DNA of 64,000 nucleotides from Paracoccaceae bacterium. GTDB taxonomy: Bacteria > Pseudomonadota > Alphaproteobacteria > Rhodobacterales > Rhodobacteraceae. This document shows positions 28,900 through 37,734 of this stretch, piece after piece. The notes under the pieces were generated by a model that worked only from the letters and a program-made list of their open reading frames with translations, had not been told where the DNA came from and searched no databases. The stretch lies in contig JACONJ010000050.1 in the NCBI GenBank assembly GCA_014323785.1, forward strand, positions 62,001 through 126,000, written 5' to 3'. The first letter of the stretch is position 1. Every line of letters begins with the position of its first letter. The position numbers and the translations under genes are program-made.

Positions 28900-31761
28900 T
28901 CAGTGCTTCGCCTCACTGCTCGCTGTGTGTGCGCCGGGGTCGTAGTCCGTGGGATCGATATTCACCTTCTCCCCAGCGAAGCGCGCAATGCGGCTGAGGC
29001 TGTAGAGCATAAGCATAACGGCCCCGAGCACGGTCAGAAACACGCCCAGATCAAATAGCATGGCGGTGGCCAGTTCAAATTCTTCAATGGGTGGCAAATG
29101 CACATAAGTGTAAGCACTGGTCAGGAACGGTGTCCCCGAGAGCCAGGCACCAATGCCCGTTGCCCCCGCGATCACAATGCCAAGCCCGATCAGTGTATGA
29201 TACTCGATCCGCTTGCGCTTCTGCGTCCAGGCAAATCCCGAAGCCATGTATTGCATCAAAAGCGCGATGGCGACGACAAGACCAGCCACAAAGCCCCCCC
29301 CTGGTTCATTATGGCCTCGCAGGAAGATATAGAGGCCAACAACCAGCGCGATGGGCATCAGCACACGAGTCACAACCACCATCATCAGCGGGTGCCGGTC
29401 GCGGGAGCGGTTGTCAGAGTAGTGTGTGTTCTTAAGCCGCCGTGCCGCCGTGCCGTTCAATAATGCATGCATAAGCGCATAGATGACGAACCCCGCAATC
29501 CCGAGTACGATGATCTCGCCATAGGTGTCATAGCCACGAAAATCGACGAGGATCACGTTGACGACATTGGTACCACCCCCGCCTTCATAGCTGTTTTCGA
29601 TGTGGAAATCCGAGATCGTCCGAATATCGCGCAGCATGAAGGCATAGGCCAAGCCCCCCGCACCGCCGCCCGCGGCGAGCGCGACAACACCATCGCGGAT
29701 GCGCAGTCCAAGGGGGCTTTCCCTGGGCGTGACCTTCGGCAGGAAGTGCAGTGCCAGGAGAAGCAAAATAATGGTGACTGTCTCCACCGAAATCTGCGTC
29801 AGCGCAAGGTCCGGGGCCGATAGATAGGCAAAGCCCGCAGAGATTGAGAGCCCTATGATACCCAGAAGTGTGAGTGCCCGGAAGCGTTGGTGGTGCACAG
29901 TGACAACCGAAACCGTGGCCACAATCAGCATGATCCATCCCACAGCGATCACCGGCGGCACCCCCAGAATGCCGCGGGTCGGCTCTGACATACCACCGCC
30001 AGAATAGGCCGCGAAGCCAAGCAGGACAGCCGTGATCGTGAAGATCGCCAGATAGCGGCTGATGGCACCGTTGTGGCTGAGCCCGGTGATCCAGCGGCTG
30101 CTGATGACAGCACTGGCGACAAGCCTGTCGAAGATTGCCTTTGCTTCGGGCCGGGGCGCGATGATCCAGGCGTGGTCAAGGGGGCGATGTAGCGTCAGAA
30201 GGAATGCACCACCCGCAACCGCGATCACCGACATCCAGAACGCTGGCGTCACGCCGTGCCAGATTTTCAAATGCGGGTGCAGGTTGGCTCCGGTAACGGC
30301 ATTGGCCGCTGCGGTCACAATCCCCTCGGCCAGGAATGGCGCGACACCGATCCCGATCACCAAAACCGCCAGGAGGGCAGGCGCGGCCCACATGCCAAAG
30401 GGCGGGTCATGCGGCCTGTGGGGATAGTCCTCGCGCGGCGGGCCCAGGAACACATGGGCAACGAAGCGGAAGGAATAGGCCACCGACAAGATGGCCCCGA
30501 TTGTGGCGAGGACTGGCACGGCGTAATGGCTGCCGAACCAGTCCGTGTGCGAGGCTTCCTCCAGCATCATTTCCTTGGACAGGAACCCGTTAAACAGCGG
30601 GATGCCTGCCATGGAAAGTGCCGCGGCTGTGCCGATCAGGAACGTGATGGGCATCAGGTGCCGCAAACCGCCCAGGCGTTTGATGTCGCGGGTGTGGGCT
30701 TCGTGATCAACGATTCCTGCAGTCATAAAGAGCGCGGCCTTGAAGGTCAGGTGGTTGATGATGTGGAATACCGCGGCCACTGCGGCCGCCCGGGTTCCAA
30801 AGCCCAGAAGCATGGTCAAAAGGCCCAGGTGGCTGACCGTGGAAAAGGCCAGAAGTGCCTTCAGGTCATCCTTGAAAAGCGCGATCAGTGCCCCCAGCAC
30901 CATTGTTACCAAGCCCGTAGTCGCAACGATGTAGAACCAGGCGTCGGTCCCGGCGAGCGCGGGCCACATGCGCGCCACCAGGAAAACCCCTGCCTTTACC
31001 ATGGTGGCCGAGTGCAGATAGGCCGAGACCGGCGTTGGTGCTGCCATCGCGTGCGGCAGCCAGAAATGGAAAGGGAACTGCGCCGATTTTGTGAATGCGC
31101 CGAGTAGGATCAGGATAAGCGCGGGCATATACCCCTCCGACGCGCGGATTTGATCGCCCGCCCGGAGGATATCGGTCAGGTTATAACTGCCGACAACATT
31201 CCCCAGGATCAGCATCCCCCCGATCATGGCAAGCCCGCCCGCCCCGGTCACGGCCAGTGCCATACGCGCACCCTGCCGCCCCTCGGGAAGGTGTTTCCAA
31301 TAGCCGATCAGAAGGAAAGAGGAGAGGGATGTCAGCTCCCAGAAGATTAGCAGAAGCAGAATGTTGTCGGACAGGACGATGCCAAGCATCGCGCCTTGAA
31401 ACAGCAGCAGATAAGTATAGAACTGTCCCATCGGATCCTTGCCCGACAGGTAAAATCGCGCATAAAGCGTGATCAGCAGGCCAACGCCCAGGATCATCCC
31501 CGCAAAGAGCAACCCCAGCCCATCCAGGAAGAACGCGGCGGACAATCCAAGTTGCGGTAGCCACACAACCCGGGCTTGCACGACCTCACCGCGCAGCACC
31601 TCAGGTGCCAGAACAAGGAGCATCGTCAGCGCAAGAAGTGTCGGCACGGCCGTCGAGACAGCACAGGTGGTACGCCCTGCCCGTATCATCAGCCCCGGCA
31701 CCAGTGCCCCGATGAAGGGCAGCAGCGCGAGCAGAAATAAAAGCGTCCCCGCGTGGCTCAT
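28900..31761 (-). CDS. mrpA: Mrp-type Na+/H+ antiporter fused subunits A and B
   Basis: 953 residues. Residues 1 to about 790 are MrpA (NuoL-like), with FWELTSLSSFLLIG and the LPHAMAAPTPVSAYLHSATMVKAG region seen in pieces (AAPTPVSAYLHSATMVKAG). The last 160 or so form MrpB (TRVLMPIALVVGLYIFLRGHNEPGGGFVAGL). The A-B fusion is normal for alphaproteobacterial Pha/Mrp systems. It starts the operon mrpAB-C-D-E-F-G, which exchanges Na+ or K+ for protons and supports pH and salt tolerance. Confidence 0.97.
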   Translation of the reverse strand: MSHAGTLLFLLALLPFIGALVPGLMIRAGRTTCAVSTAVPTLLALTMLLVLAPEVLRGEVVQARVVWLPQLGLSAAFFLDGLGLLFAGMILGVGLLITLYARFYLSGKDPMGQFYTYLLLFQGAMLGIVLSDNILLLLIFWELTSLSSFLLIGYWKHLPEGRQGARMALAVTGAGGLAMIGGMLILGNVVGSYNLTDILRAGDQIRASEGYMPALILILLGAFTKSAQFPFHFWLPHAMAAPTPVSAYLHSATMVKAGVFLVARMWPALAGTDAWFYIVATTGLVTMVLGALIALFKDDLKALLAFSTVSHLGLLTMLLGFGTRAAAVAAVFHIINHLTFKAALFMTAGIVDHEAHTRDIKRLGGLRHLMPITFLIGTAAALSMAGIPLFNGFLSKEMMLEEASHTDWFGSHYAVPVLATIGAILSVAYSFRFVAHVFLGPPREDYPHRPHDPPFGMWAAPALLAVLVIGIGVAPFLAEGIVTAAANAVTGANLHPHLKIWHGVTPAFWMSVIAVAGGAFLLTLHRPLDHAWIIAPRPEAKAIFDRLVASAVISSRWITGLSHNGAISRYLAIFTITAVLLGFAAYSGGGMSEPTRGILGVPPVIAVGWIMLIVATVSVVTVHHQRFRALTLLGIIGLSISAGFAYLSAPDLALTQISVETVTIILLLLALHFLPKVTPRESPLGLRIRDGVVALAAGGGAGGLAYAFMLRDIRTISDFHIENSYEGGGGTNVVNVILVDFRGYDTYGEIIVLGIAGFVIYALMHALLNGTAARRLKNTHYSDNRSRDRHPLMMVVVTRVLMPIALVVGLYIFLRGHNEPGGGFVAGLVVAIALLMQYMASGFAWTQKRKRIEYHTLIGLGIVIAGATGIGAWLSGTPFLTSAYTYVHLPPIEEFELATAMLFDLGVFLTVLGAVMLMLYSLSRIARFAGEKVNIDPTDYDPGAHTASSEAKH

Positions 31762-32139
31762 ACTATGGCCTTATCGTTCCAGCCTATGCGTCCAAGGCGT
31801 AGCAGGAACAGGACGACACTACAACCAGACGTTTTGCCGCACAAGGACGGACCGGTTTGACCATGTGTCGCGGTGCACGAGCCTTTGGCCAATTGATCCG
31901 CGCACATTCGTCCCCAGGTTTTGATCAATTTGGCCCCATCGATGCGGCAGTGTGGCACATGTTCTGGCCGAATGTTTTTTTGATGACGGCCTTGGCGGCA
32001 GTTTGCCGCCGACCAGAACGCATGCCAATACGGGAGGATCAGTTGAGTGTGTTAAAAATCTATTGTAGCGATGCTTGGGGGAGAGAAACATCCACACAAA
32101 AGAACATGACCATCAAAGACAGGCTTCATCGGTGGCCTG
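31762..32139. other. 378-bp non-coding region between the Mrp and Zorya operons
   Basis: No gene is supported. It holds the mrpA promoter side and the downstream end of zorD. An imperfect inverted repeat, GGCCAATTGATC (31887-31898) and GATCAATTTGGCC (31923-31935), and a perfect 7-bp hairpin GGCGGCA (31994-32000) with TGCCGCC (32004-32010) are present. No T run follows the hairpin on either strand. The stretch 32030-32110 is noticeably richer in AT. Confidence 0.5.
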
Positions 32140-35100
32140 TTAGCGATACGGGATTGACCCATCCGGGTTTGGGGATTCCATTGGGGTCTCGTCTCGCGTG
32201 AACATCACGGCCATTGCGGCATCGACGGGATTCTCAACCTGTGTTGCGCTTCCGTCCGAGAGTATCTGCTGCAGCTGGTTCGCGTCTTCTTCTGTGTCCC
32301 CCATCGGCCAGAGGGCGGAACTGGCAAGCCGTCGTTTTCGGGTCATGAGACTGTGAAGCAGACAGTCAAACGAGTTGTGCTGATATCCCGGATGGATCGC
32401 CATCGGGATGTGAACGGTGATGTCCCGGGTCTGCCCGATCCGGTGGACCCGATCATTGCATTGCTCCTCCACTGCCGGATTCCACCAGCGCGACAGGTGG
32501 ATCACATTTGTGGCTGCCGTCAGGGTCAGGCCAGTGCCAGCCGCCTTGGGGCCAAGCACAAGCACTTCGAACCCCTCGTCGTGCTTCAGATGTCGTTGAA
32601 ACCGGTTCACGATCTCCTGTCGGCGGGGAATCGGGGTGCTTCCGTTGATCAGATCGATGTGTGGCAACCCGAACTCCTGTTTCAAAAGCCTGATGAACCG
32701 GTACTGCATTTTTATGTGTTCGATGAAGACCAGAACCCGTTCACCCCGGTCCCTGATCTTGCGGATAATGTCCATCGCAGCGAGAAGCCGGGCGGACATC
32801 CCGATATAGGTTTTATCATCAACGGGCGAGGAGGCGTTCGGATGCACGGATACAGACCGAATATGATGAAGCATCTTCAGGGCACCGCCACGGGTGCTGG
32901 CAGCAAGTTTGCGGCGCGCCTCCTCGTAGGCCACCGCCTGCGGTTCCGGCATCAACCGCGGGTGCAGAAGGCGCGACTTTCCAGGAAGGTCGCGGGCGAC
33001 ATTCTCTTTCAGCCGGCGCAGGCCAACCGGTGGGTGTTCATCCTGCCGCTCGAACATGCGCGTGTAGAGTTGGCGCATGTTTCCCTGCCCAGGTTCCTTG
33101 AACTGCTCCCGGAATTCCTTGAGTGAACCGAACCAGCCTGGTGTCAGTTGATCCATGATCGCCCAGAGGTCGGTCGTGCTGTTCTCGATCGGGGTTCCGG
33201 TCAGTCCAATCCGGAAATCCGCGTTGACGGTGAGTGCCGCCTTGGCGCGCAGACTCCCCGGATTTTTCACTGCCTGGATTTCATCAAACACAGCGGTCGA
33301 GAAGGGAATCTTCGCAAGTGAATGCTGATAATTCGTCAGGGTCGTATACGTAGTCAGAACCCAGTACCGATGCCCGCGCCCTTCTTTGATCGCGTCTTCC
33401 AAGTCTGACAGGTCCAGAAGCGTGATACCGCTGTCCGTGTCCTTCCCCTTCTGGCCGGGCTGTTTCTTATTCCCGAGGGCGGAACCGTAAAGCCGGATCA
33501 CATTTCCGAGCCCCGGTGGGTTCAGGTGCTTGTCTACCTCCTCTTCCCAGTTCACAAGGAGGGAGGTGGGGGCGACCACAAGAACCAGTGCTGTCCGGCC
33601 GGATTCAGAGCGGGACATGTTCTCTTTCATCCAGGCCAGAAAGGTGATCGCCTGCAGTGTCTTGCCAAGGCCCTGTTCATCTGCATTCAGAATCCCGGGC
33701 AGCCCGGCCATCCACGACTCGATTTTCCAATGAAAACTCTCAATCTGGTGTTCTTTGACGGCTGACTTTACCACCTTGGGGAGCATGTCAGGGGCAAGCC
33801 GGGTTCGGGGATTGAGCTTCTTGTACCATTGCAGATCGGCAATGTTGTTTCGCGTGTCGAGGATGATGGCCCCGCCCGCGGTGCCAATCTTGTCCTCCTC
33901 CACGGGCAAAGAATTCTCTTTCGGTTCTTCGGGGGGACGGGTTTCCTCAAGCCGCTGCACAAGGGCGGCGCGGCTGGCCGGGGTTGCGGGGATTTCCACC
34001 CCATCAACGGCTACCGTCCGATCCTCCGATGCGATTGCGGCATCCACCCGCTCGATGAGTGCCTCTACCTCATCCGGGGCCATCGCCTCGATCTTCTCGG
34101 CCGCGGCCCCGGTGAACACTTCCGGCAGCCAGGTGGTGCCGGATGCAGTGATCTCTGGCCCAGGTTTCACGTAGCGGGTCAGCCCGATCACACGTTCCGA
34201 GTATTCCAGGGTCTCGACAAAGGTAGGTTCAGCCGTCTGCTCGATAATCTCCTCTTCCTGGGCAGGGGATAAACCGTCCAGTTCGCCTTTCGCACGCAGA
34301 TGTTCTGTCACCGCCTCTGTGATCCTCTGCCGCGGGTTCTTGACGAAAGCGGCCCGGGTGGCCCTGTCGGCACGTTGCATCTCTGCCATCACCCTAAGGA
34401 CGGGGGCGGCGTCCGGGTCTACGACCAGATAGCTCTGATTGCCGAGCTTATAGGCAGGGCGGGCACCACGGGCGAAAGCCTTATCCTGAAAGGCCCGAAG
34501 CTGGCCCTCCTGCAGCTCCGCCCCCGCCTCTCTGATCTGCCCCCCGTCGCGCTCAACCGCCTCGACTGTTTCGCCAAGGAACGGGATAATCGCGAACTGG
34601 TCTTCCCCCTGCGGGCTGATCGCGAACCGGTCCGTCAGAGTGACCTCAAGCCCGGACAAAAAATCCGTCATGCTAAGCCGGGCCTCCGTATCCGTCCTGT
34701 CCAGTTGTAACCCTGGTTCAAGAGTGCGCCGGAAGTGCGCCAGTGCCTCCCAGTGCGCGTCCAGATCCGCCGGTCCGGCCTGGAACTGATCCGCCACCTC
34801 CAGCGCATCCAGCATCCATCGGGGCAGTCGCCTGGGCCCGTTCGCGGTTTCCAGTATCGCGCCGGTCCGGGTAACGATCTCCGGTTTCCCGGCCCGAACC
34901 CACTCATATGTAAGATGAAAGTTCGGGCTTCCGATCTGCCCCATGACATCCGTCCGAAGCGTGAGATCCACCAGCGGGGGGAACCCAAGTGCGTCTGCCG
35001 CCTCCTTGTCAACCTTGCTCAAAGTCCGATGTTTCAACCGGATATGGCTCTCGCCTATCTCCACCTCCTCGCCTGCCTCCTCTGCGGTGGCCCGCAAATC

Positions 35101-35235
35101 CGCAAGCGCGAAACCCAGCTGCGTATCGTGATCAAGGTTTCGATTGGGGTGACGGGAAAGAAGACGATCCAGAAGAGACTGGCGCGACGTGAACTCAAGG
35201 GTGAGCCCGTCCTGATCGTAGGAACACCGGATCAT
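32140..35235 (-). CDS. zorD: Zorya anti-phage system protein ZorD (SNF2-type helicase)
   Basis: 1031 residues. The N-terminal half (to about 480) is a Zorya-specific region. The C-terminal half is a superfamily-2 SNF2 motor with Walker A in NADEQGLGKTLQA, Walker B as FDEIQAVKNP and GLTGTPIENSTTDLW. Motif VI is QCNDRVHRIGQTRD. In Zorya, ZorD is the effector recruited to invading DNA, and it degrades or translocates on it. It overlaps the zorC stop by 4 bp, so it is translationally coupled as the last gene of the operon. Confidence 0.93.
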   Translation of the reverse strand: MIRCSYDQDGLTLEFTSRQSLLDRLLSRHPNRNLDHDTQLGFALADLRATAEEAGEEVEIGESHIRLKHRTLSKVDKEAADALGFPPLVDLTLRTDVMGQIGSPNFHLTYEWVRAGKPEIVTRTGAILETANGPRRLPRWMLDALEVADQFQAGPADLDAHWEALAHFRRTLEPGLQLDRTDTEARLSMTDFLSGLEVTLTDRFAISPQGEDQFAIIPFLGETVEAVERDGGQIREAGAELQEGQLRAFQDKAFARGARPAYKLGNQSYLVVDPDAAPVLRVMAEMQRADRATRAAFVKNPRQRITEAVTEHLRAKGELDGLSPAQEEEIIEQTAEPTFVETLEYSERVIGLTRYVKPGPEITASGTTWLPEVFTGAAAEKIEAMAPDEVEALIERVDAAIASEDRTVAVDGVEIPATPASRAALVQRLEETRPPEEPKENSLPVEEDKIGTAGGAIILDTRNNIADLQWYKKLNPRTRLAPDMLPKVVKSAVKEHQIESFHWKIESWMAGLPGILNADEQGLGKTLQAITFLAWMKENMSRSESGRTALVLVVAPTSLLVNWEEEVDKHLNPPGLGNVIRLYGSALGNKKQPGQKGKDTDSGITLLDLSDLEDAIKEGRGHRYWVLTTYTTLTNYQHSLAKIPFSTAVFDEIQAVKNPGSLRAKAALTVNADFRIGLTGTPIENSTTDLWAIMDQLTPGWFGSLKEFREQFKEPGQGNMRQLYTRMFERQDEHPPVGLRRLKENVARDLPGKSRLLHPRLMPEPQAVAYEEARRKLAASTRGGALKMLHHIRSVSVHPNASSPVDDKTYIGMSARLLAAMDIIRKIRDRGERVLVFIEHIKMQYRFIRLLKQEFGLPHIDLINGSTPIPRRQEIVNRFQRHLKHDEGFEVLVLGPKAAGTGLTLTAATNVIHLSRWWNPAVEEQCNDRVHRIGQTRDITVHIPMAIHPGYQHNSFDCLLHSLMTRKRRLASSALWPMGDTEEDANQLQQILSDGSATQVENPVDAAMAVMFTRDETPMESPNPDGSIPYR

Positions 35236-36653
35236 GCGCGCCTGTCCCTTCCGCTACAGGTTTCTGAACCTGACCGGGAAACCTTGGTATAGGGTCGGGT
35301 TGACCGGGACAAGGGAACGTCCGCATTGATCATGTCCCGAACCCATCGGCTCCAGGATGGTATGCTGCTGTGGGACTTGGAGGCACCCGAAGGCCGGTGA
35401 TCCGACGCGTGCATGATTTCATCGCAGTCATAGCCTTCCTGGAAGAGTTTTGGTGCCATCGGGTCATCCTGGTCGAACACGTGCGTCCGGTAACTGTGGC
35501 ACCCGTCCACCATGATCTTGTTCCCGATATTCATGATCAGAAGAGAGGTGTTTTGCCGCGCTCTTTGAAACCCCACCCGGGTGTCGGCGTTCTTTGCATC
35601 CTGCCGCATCAGGTGCTGGCGCGCATACGCAAGTGCCTGTGACGACAGGGCGACCCAGGCCGCATCAATCCGACCTTCGTTATAAAGTTCCAGCCAGAAA
35701 TCCCGACGGGGTGGCCACATGTGACTATCCTGGTTCGCGTCCACCACCCCGGTGAAGAAGTGTATATCCTCTCGGGTAAGCCATCGGTGAATGATGGCCA
35801 TGTGGCGTTTATCAACCCCGGCCCAGACCCCGCCGGACCTGATCCGCGGATCCCCGTAAAGCTCGATCAGGGTTTCCACAATGTGGGTTCTGAGCTCACC
35901 CCCCGGATGCGTGTAAAGCCAGGGGTGAATAAGGGCTTCAATCGCCCGGTCCGCCCCGATGGTCAGGGCCTCTTCCCTGCCCGGTGGCCGCAGCCACCCG
36001 ATGTACCAGTCGATCCGCTCACGCTCTGACAGGTTCGGCCGGATGCGTTCCGTCAGGGACAAATGGGTATGGTTCATGAACCCGGCCCCATGCGGATTCC
36101 GAACCCCGAGTCGGGACAGTTCCGTATGCGGGTCCGGCATTTGCAACATCCGAACCGCAAGCCGACCTGGACCGTTTTTGGGATCCAGGAGTTCCGGAAC
36201 TGCTTTCAGCAGGCTGCGTGCGGTGGCACCTGCCCGCGGGGTTGCCCCGCGAAGCGCGGTTGCAAGGGCCGCGGTGTGGGCCCCGTTCGGGACGTAGCTG
36301 TCAAGATAGGTCCGTAGAAGGCCGGACAGGAAGGTCTCTGAGGTTGAGGCCCCGGCCTCTGCGCAGAGGAATTCGCGGGTCCGGTCAAGATCGGGGCGAT
36401 CCCGGCGGTCCAAATCGAACACGGCCGCAGTTGCGGCAATCACGAAGGAGAGGCGGGTGTTGTCCCAGTCATCCCGTTCCACCCGATCCTTGAGTTTTTG
36501 GGCCAGTGCCTCCCGCTCCTGCGCGGTTCCGGCTGCCTGGACGTCGGGCCACCGCTGCCGCACCCGGTCGGCAGCCTTGATCAAATCCCAGAGGTCCGGA
36601 ACCGCAAGGGGCCTGGGCTGCCCGACTGTTCTGATCGCCTCGGACAGGCTCAT
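35232..36653 (-). CDS. zorC: Zorya anti-phage system protein ZorC (EH-signature domain)
   Basis: 473 residues without membrane segments. The conserved region around HMWPPRRDFWLELYNEGRIDAAW resembles the EH_Signature domain that defines ZorC in type I systems. ZorC is thought to link the ZorAB motor to ZorD and DNA. It overlaps zorB by 4 bp upstream and zorD by 4 bp downstream. The last 50 residues are Ser/Arg-rich and probably flexible. The identity comes mainly from the operon context and the EH-like region. Confidence 0.9.
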   Translation of the reverse strand: MSLSEAIRTVGQPRPLAVPDLWDLIKAADRVRQRWPDVQAAGTAQEREALAQKLKDRVERDDWDNTRLSFVIAATAAVFDLDRRDRPDLDRTREFLCAEAGASTSETFLSGLLRTYLDSYVPNGAHTAALATALRGATPRAGATARSLLKAVPELLDPKNGPGRLAVRMLQMPDPHTELSRLGVRNPHGAGFMNHTHLSLTERIRPNLSERERIDWYIGWLRPPGREEALTIGADRAIEALIHPWLYTHPGGELRTHIVETLIELYGDPRIRSGGVWAGVDKRHMAIIHRWLTREDIHFFTGVVDANQDSHMWPPRRDFWLELYNEGRIDAAWVALSSQALAYARQHLMRQDAKNADTRVGFQRARQNTSLLIMNIGNKIMVDGCHSYRTHVFDQDDPMAPKLFQEGYDCDEIMHASDHRPSGASKSHSSIPSWSRWVRDMINADVPLSRSTRPYTKVSRSGSETCSGRDRRA

Positions 36654-37732
36654 TCCGATCCTCCCGCGGTTCGCAGTGCATCAAGCCTGCGCCCGACCTC
36701 CTCCACCTCCTCGACGGTGCTGGGGGCGTACATGATAATCCGAAGATCGATCCGCCGGTTTGCCGCCTTTCCTTCCGCCGTCTCGTTCGTCTCGATTGGC
36801 CGCATCTCCCCGTAACCGGAGACGGACATGACCGGCTGACCCCGCAGGTTCTTGTGCGCCAGTATTGTCCGATCCTCGTCAAGCATCACCAGCAGGGTTG
36901 CGTTCGCCCGATCTGTCGAGAGGCGCAGGTTGTTCAGGTCAGGCCCGTCGCTGTCCGTGTGACCCTCAATCTGAACCGCCTCGATCAGGGCGTTGCCACT
37001 GTCACAGTCCGGCCCCCGTTCTGCCCGCTCTCCAAGGGTGAAGCACACCAGGATTTCGTCCAGCAGGCGACCCATCGCCTCCGCGATCTGACGCTGGCGG
37101 GGCTCCAACTGGCTTGAACCGCTCCGGAACAGCCCCTCTCCCTGGAACCGGAGCGCATCCTGCTCCGGGCTGATCACAACCTGAAGCTCGGGAAACTCGA
37201 TCAGGAGGCGGTCGCGAAGCTCAACAAGAATCTCCCTGCGCTGGTTAATCGCCTGGGACAGGTAGGCTTCAAGCGGGTTGACCACCTGGAGCTGTGCAAT
37301 CTCTTCGCGCAGGCGTTCAATCTCGGCGATCAGCTGGTCGATGCGGGCACGAAGCAGGTCGTTCTCCTCTTCCAGTGCGGATAGCCGGGCTCTCAACGCC
37401 TCGTTCTTATCGCGTAACCGGGCCAGTTCTGTCCTGAGCTCGTCGCGTTCGGTGCGCACCGTTTCCAGCGCGGACGTGATGCGGGCGAGCTCCGTCTGCA
37501 GTGCCTCGATGGTGGAGCGCAAACTCTGATTCTCAAGCCGCAGGTCGTCGCGCTCTTGCCGGACCCCCTCATATGCGGACAGGGGAACCGTTTCATCATC
37601 GCTGAGCAGGGTTGCAAAAAAGGCGAGCAGGATCATGATGATTAACAGGAAGCTGATGGTCATGTCCGTCATCGTGAAGAACACGGACTCCTCATCTTCC
37701 ACCCGCGCCCGGTTACGCTCCAGACGCCGCAT
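36650..37732 (-). CDS. zorB: Zorya anti-phage system protein ZorB (MotB/OmpA-like)
   Basis: 360 residues. One N-terminal membrane helix with the MotB-type aspartate (TDMTISFLLIIMILLAF) is followed by a coiled coil (about 45-150). The C-terminal OmpA-like domain has EGHTDSDG, LSTDRANATLL, and ANRRIDLRI for peptidoglycan binding. It forms the stator ion channel with ZorA. The start is 2 bp after the zorA stop. Confidence 0.95.
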   Translation of the reverse strand: MRRLERNRARVEDEESVFFTMTDMTISFLLIIMILLAFFATLLSDDETVPLSAYEGVRQERDDLRLENQSLRSTIEALQTELARITSALETVRTERDELRTELARLRDKNEALRARLSALEEENDLLRARIDQLIAEIERLREEIAQLQVVNPLEAYLSQAINQRREILVELRDRLLIEFPELQVVISPEQDALRFQGEGLFRSGSSQLEPRQRQIAEAMGRLLDEILVCFTLGERAERGPDCDSGNALIEAVQIEGHTDSDGPDLNNLRLSTDRANATLLVMLDEDRTILAHKNLRGQPVMSVSGYGEMRPIETNETAEGKAANRRIDLRIIMYAPSTVEEVEEVGRRLDALRTAGGSE

Positions 37733-37734
37733 GC

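Noticed and set aside
31994-32010. Hairpin GGCGGCA/TGCCGCC as terminator of zorD
   Set aside because: No T run follows on the minus strand; A residues follow instead.
31857-32201. A 114-codon plus-strand frame between mrpA and zorD
   Set aside because: No ribosome-binding site, no recognisable domain, and it runs into the antisense of zorD.
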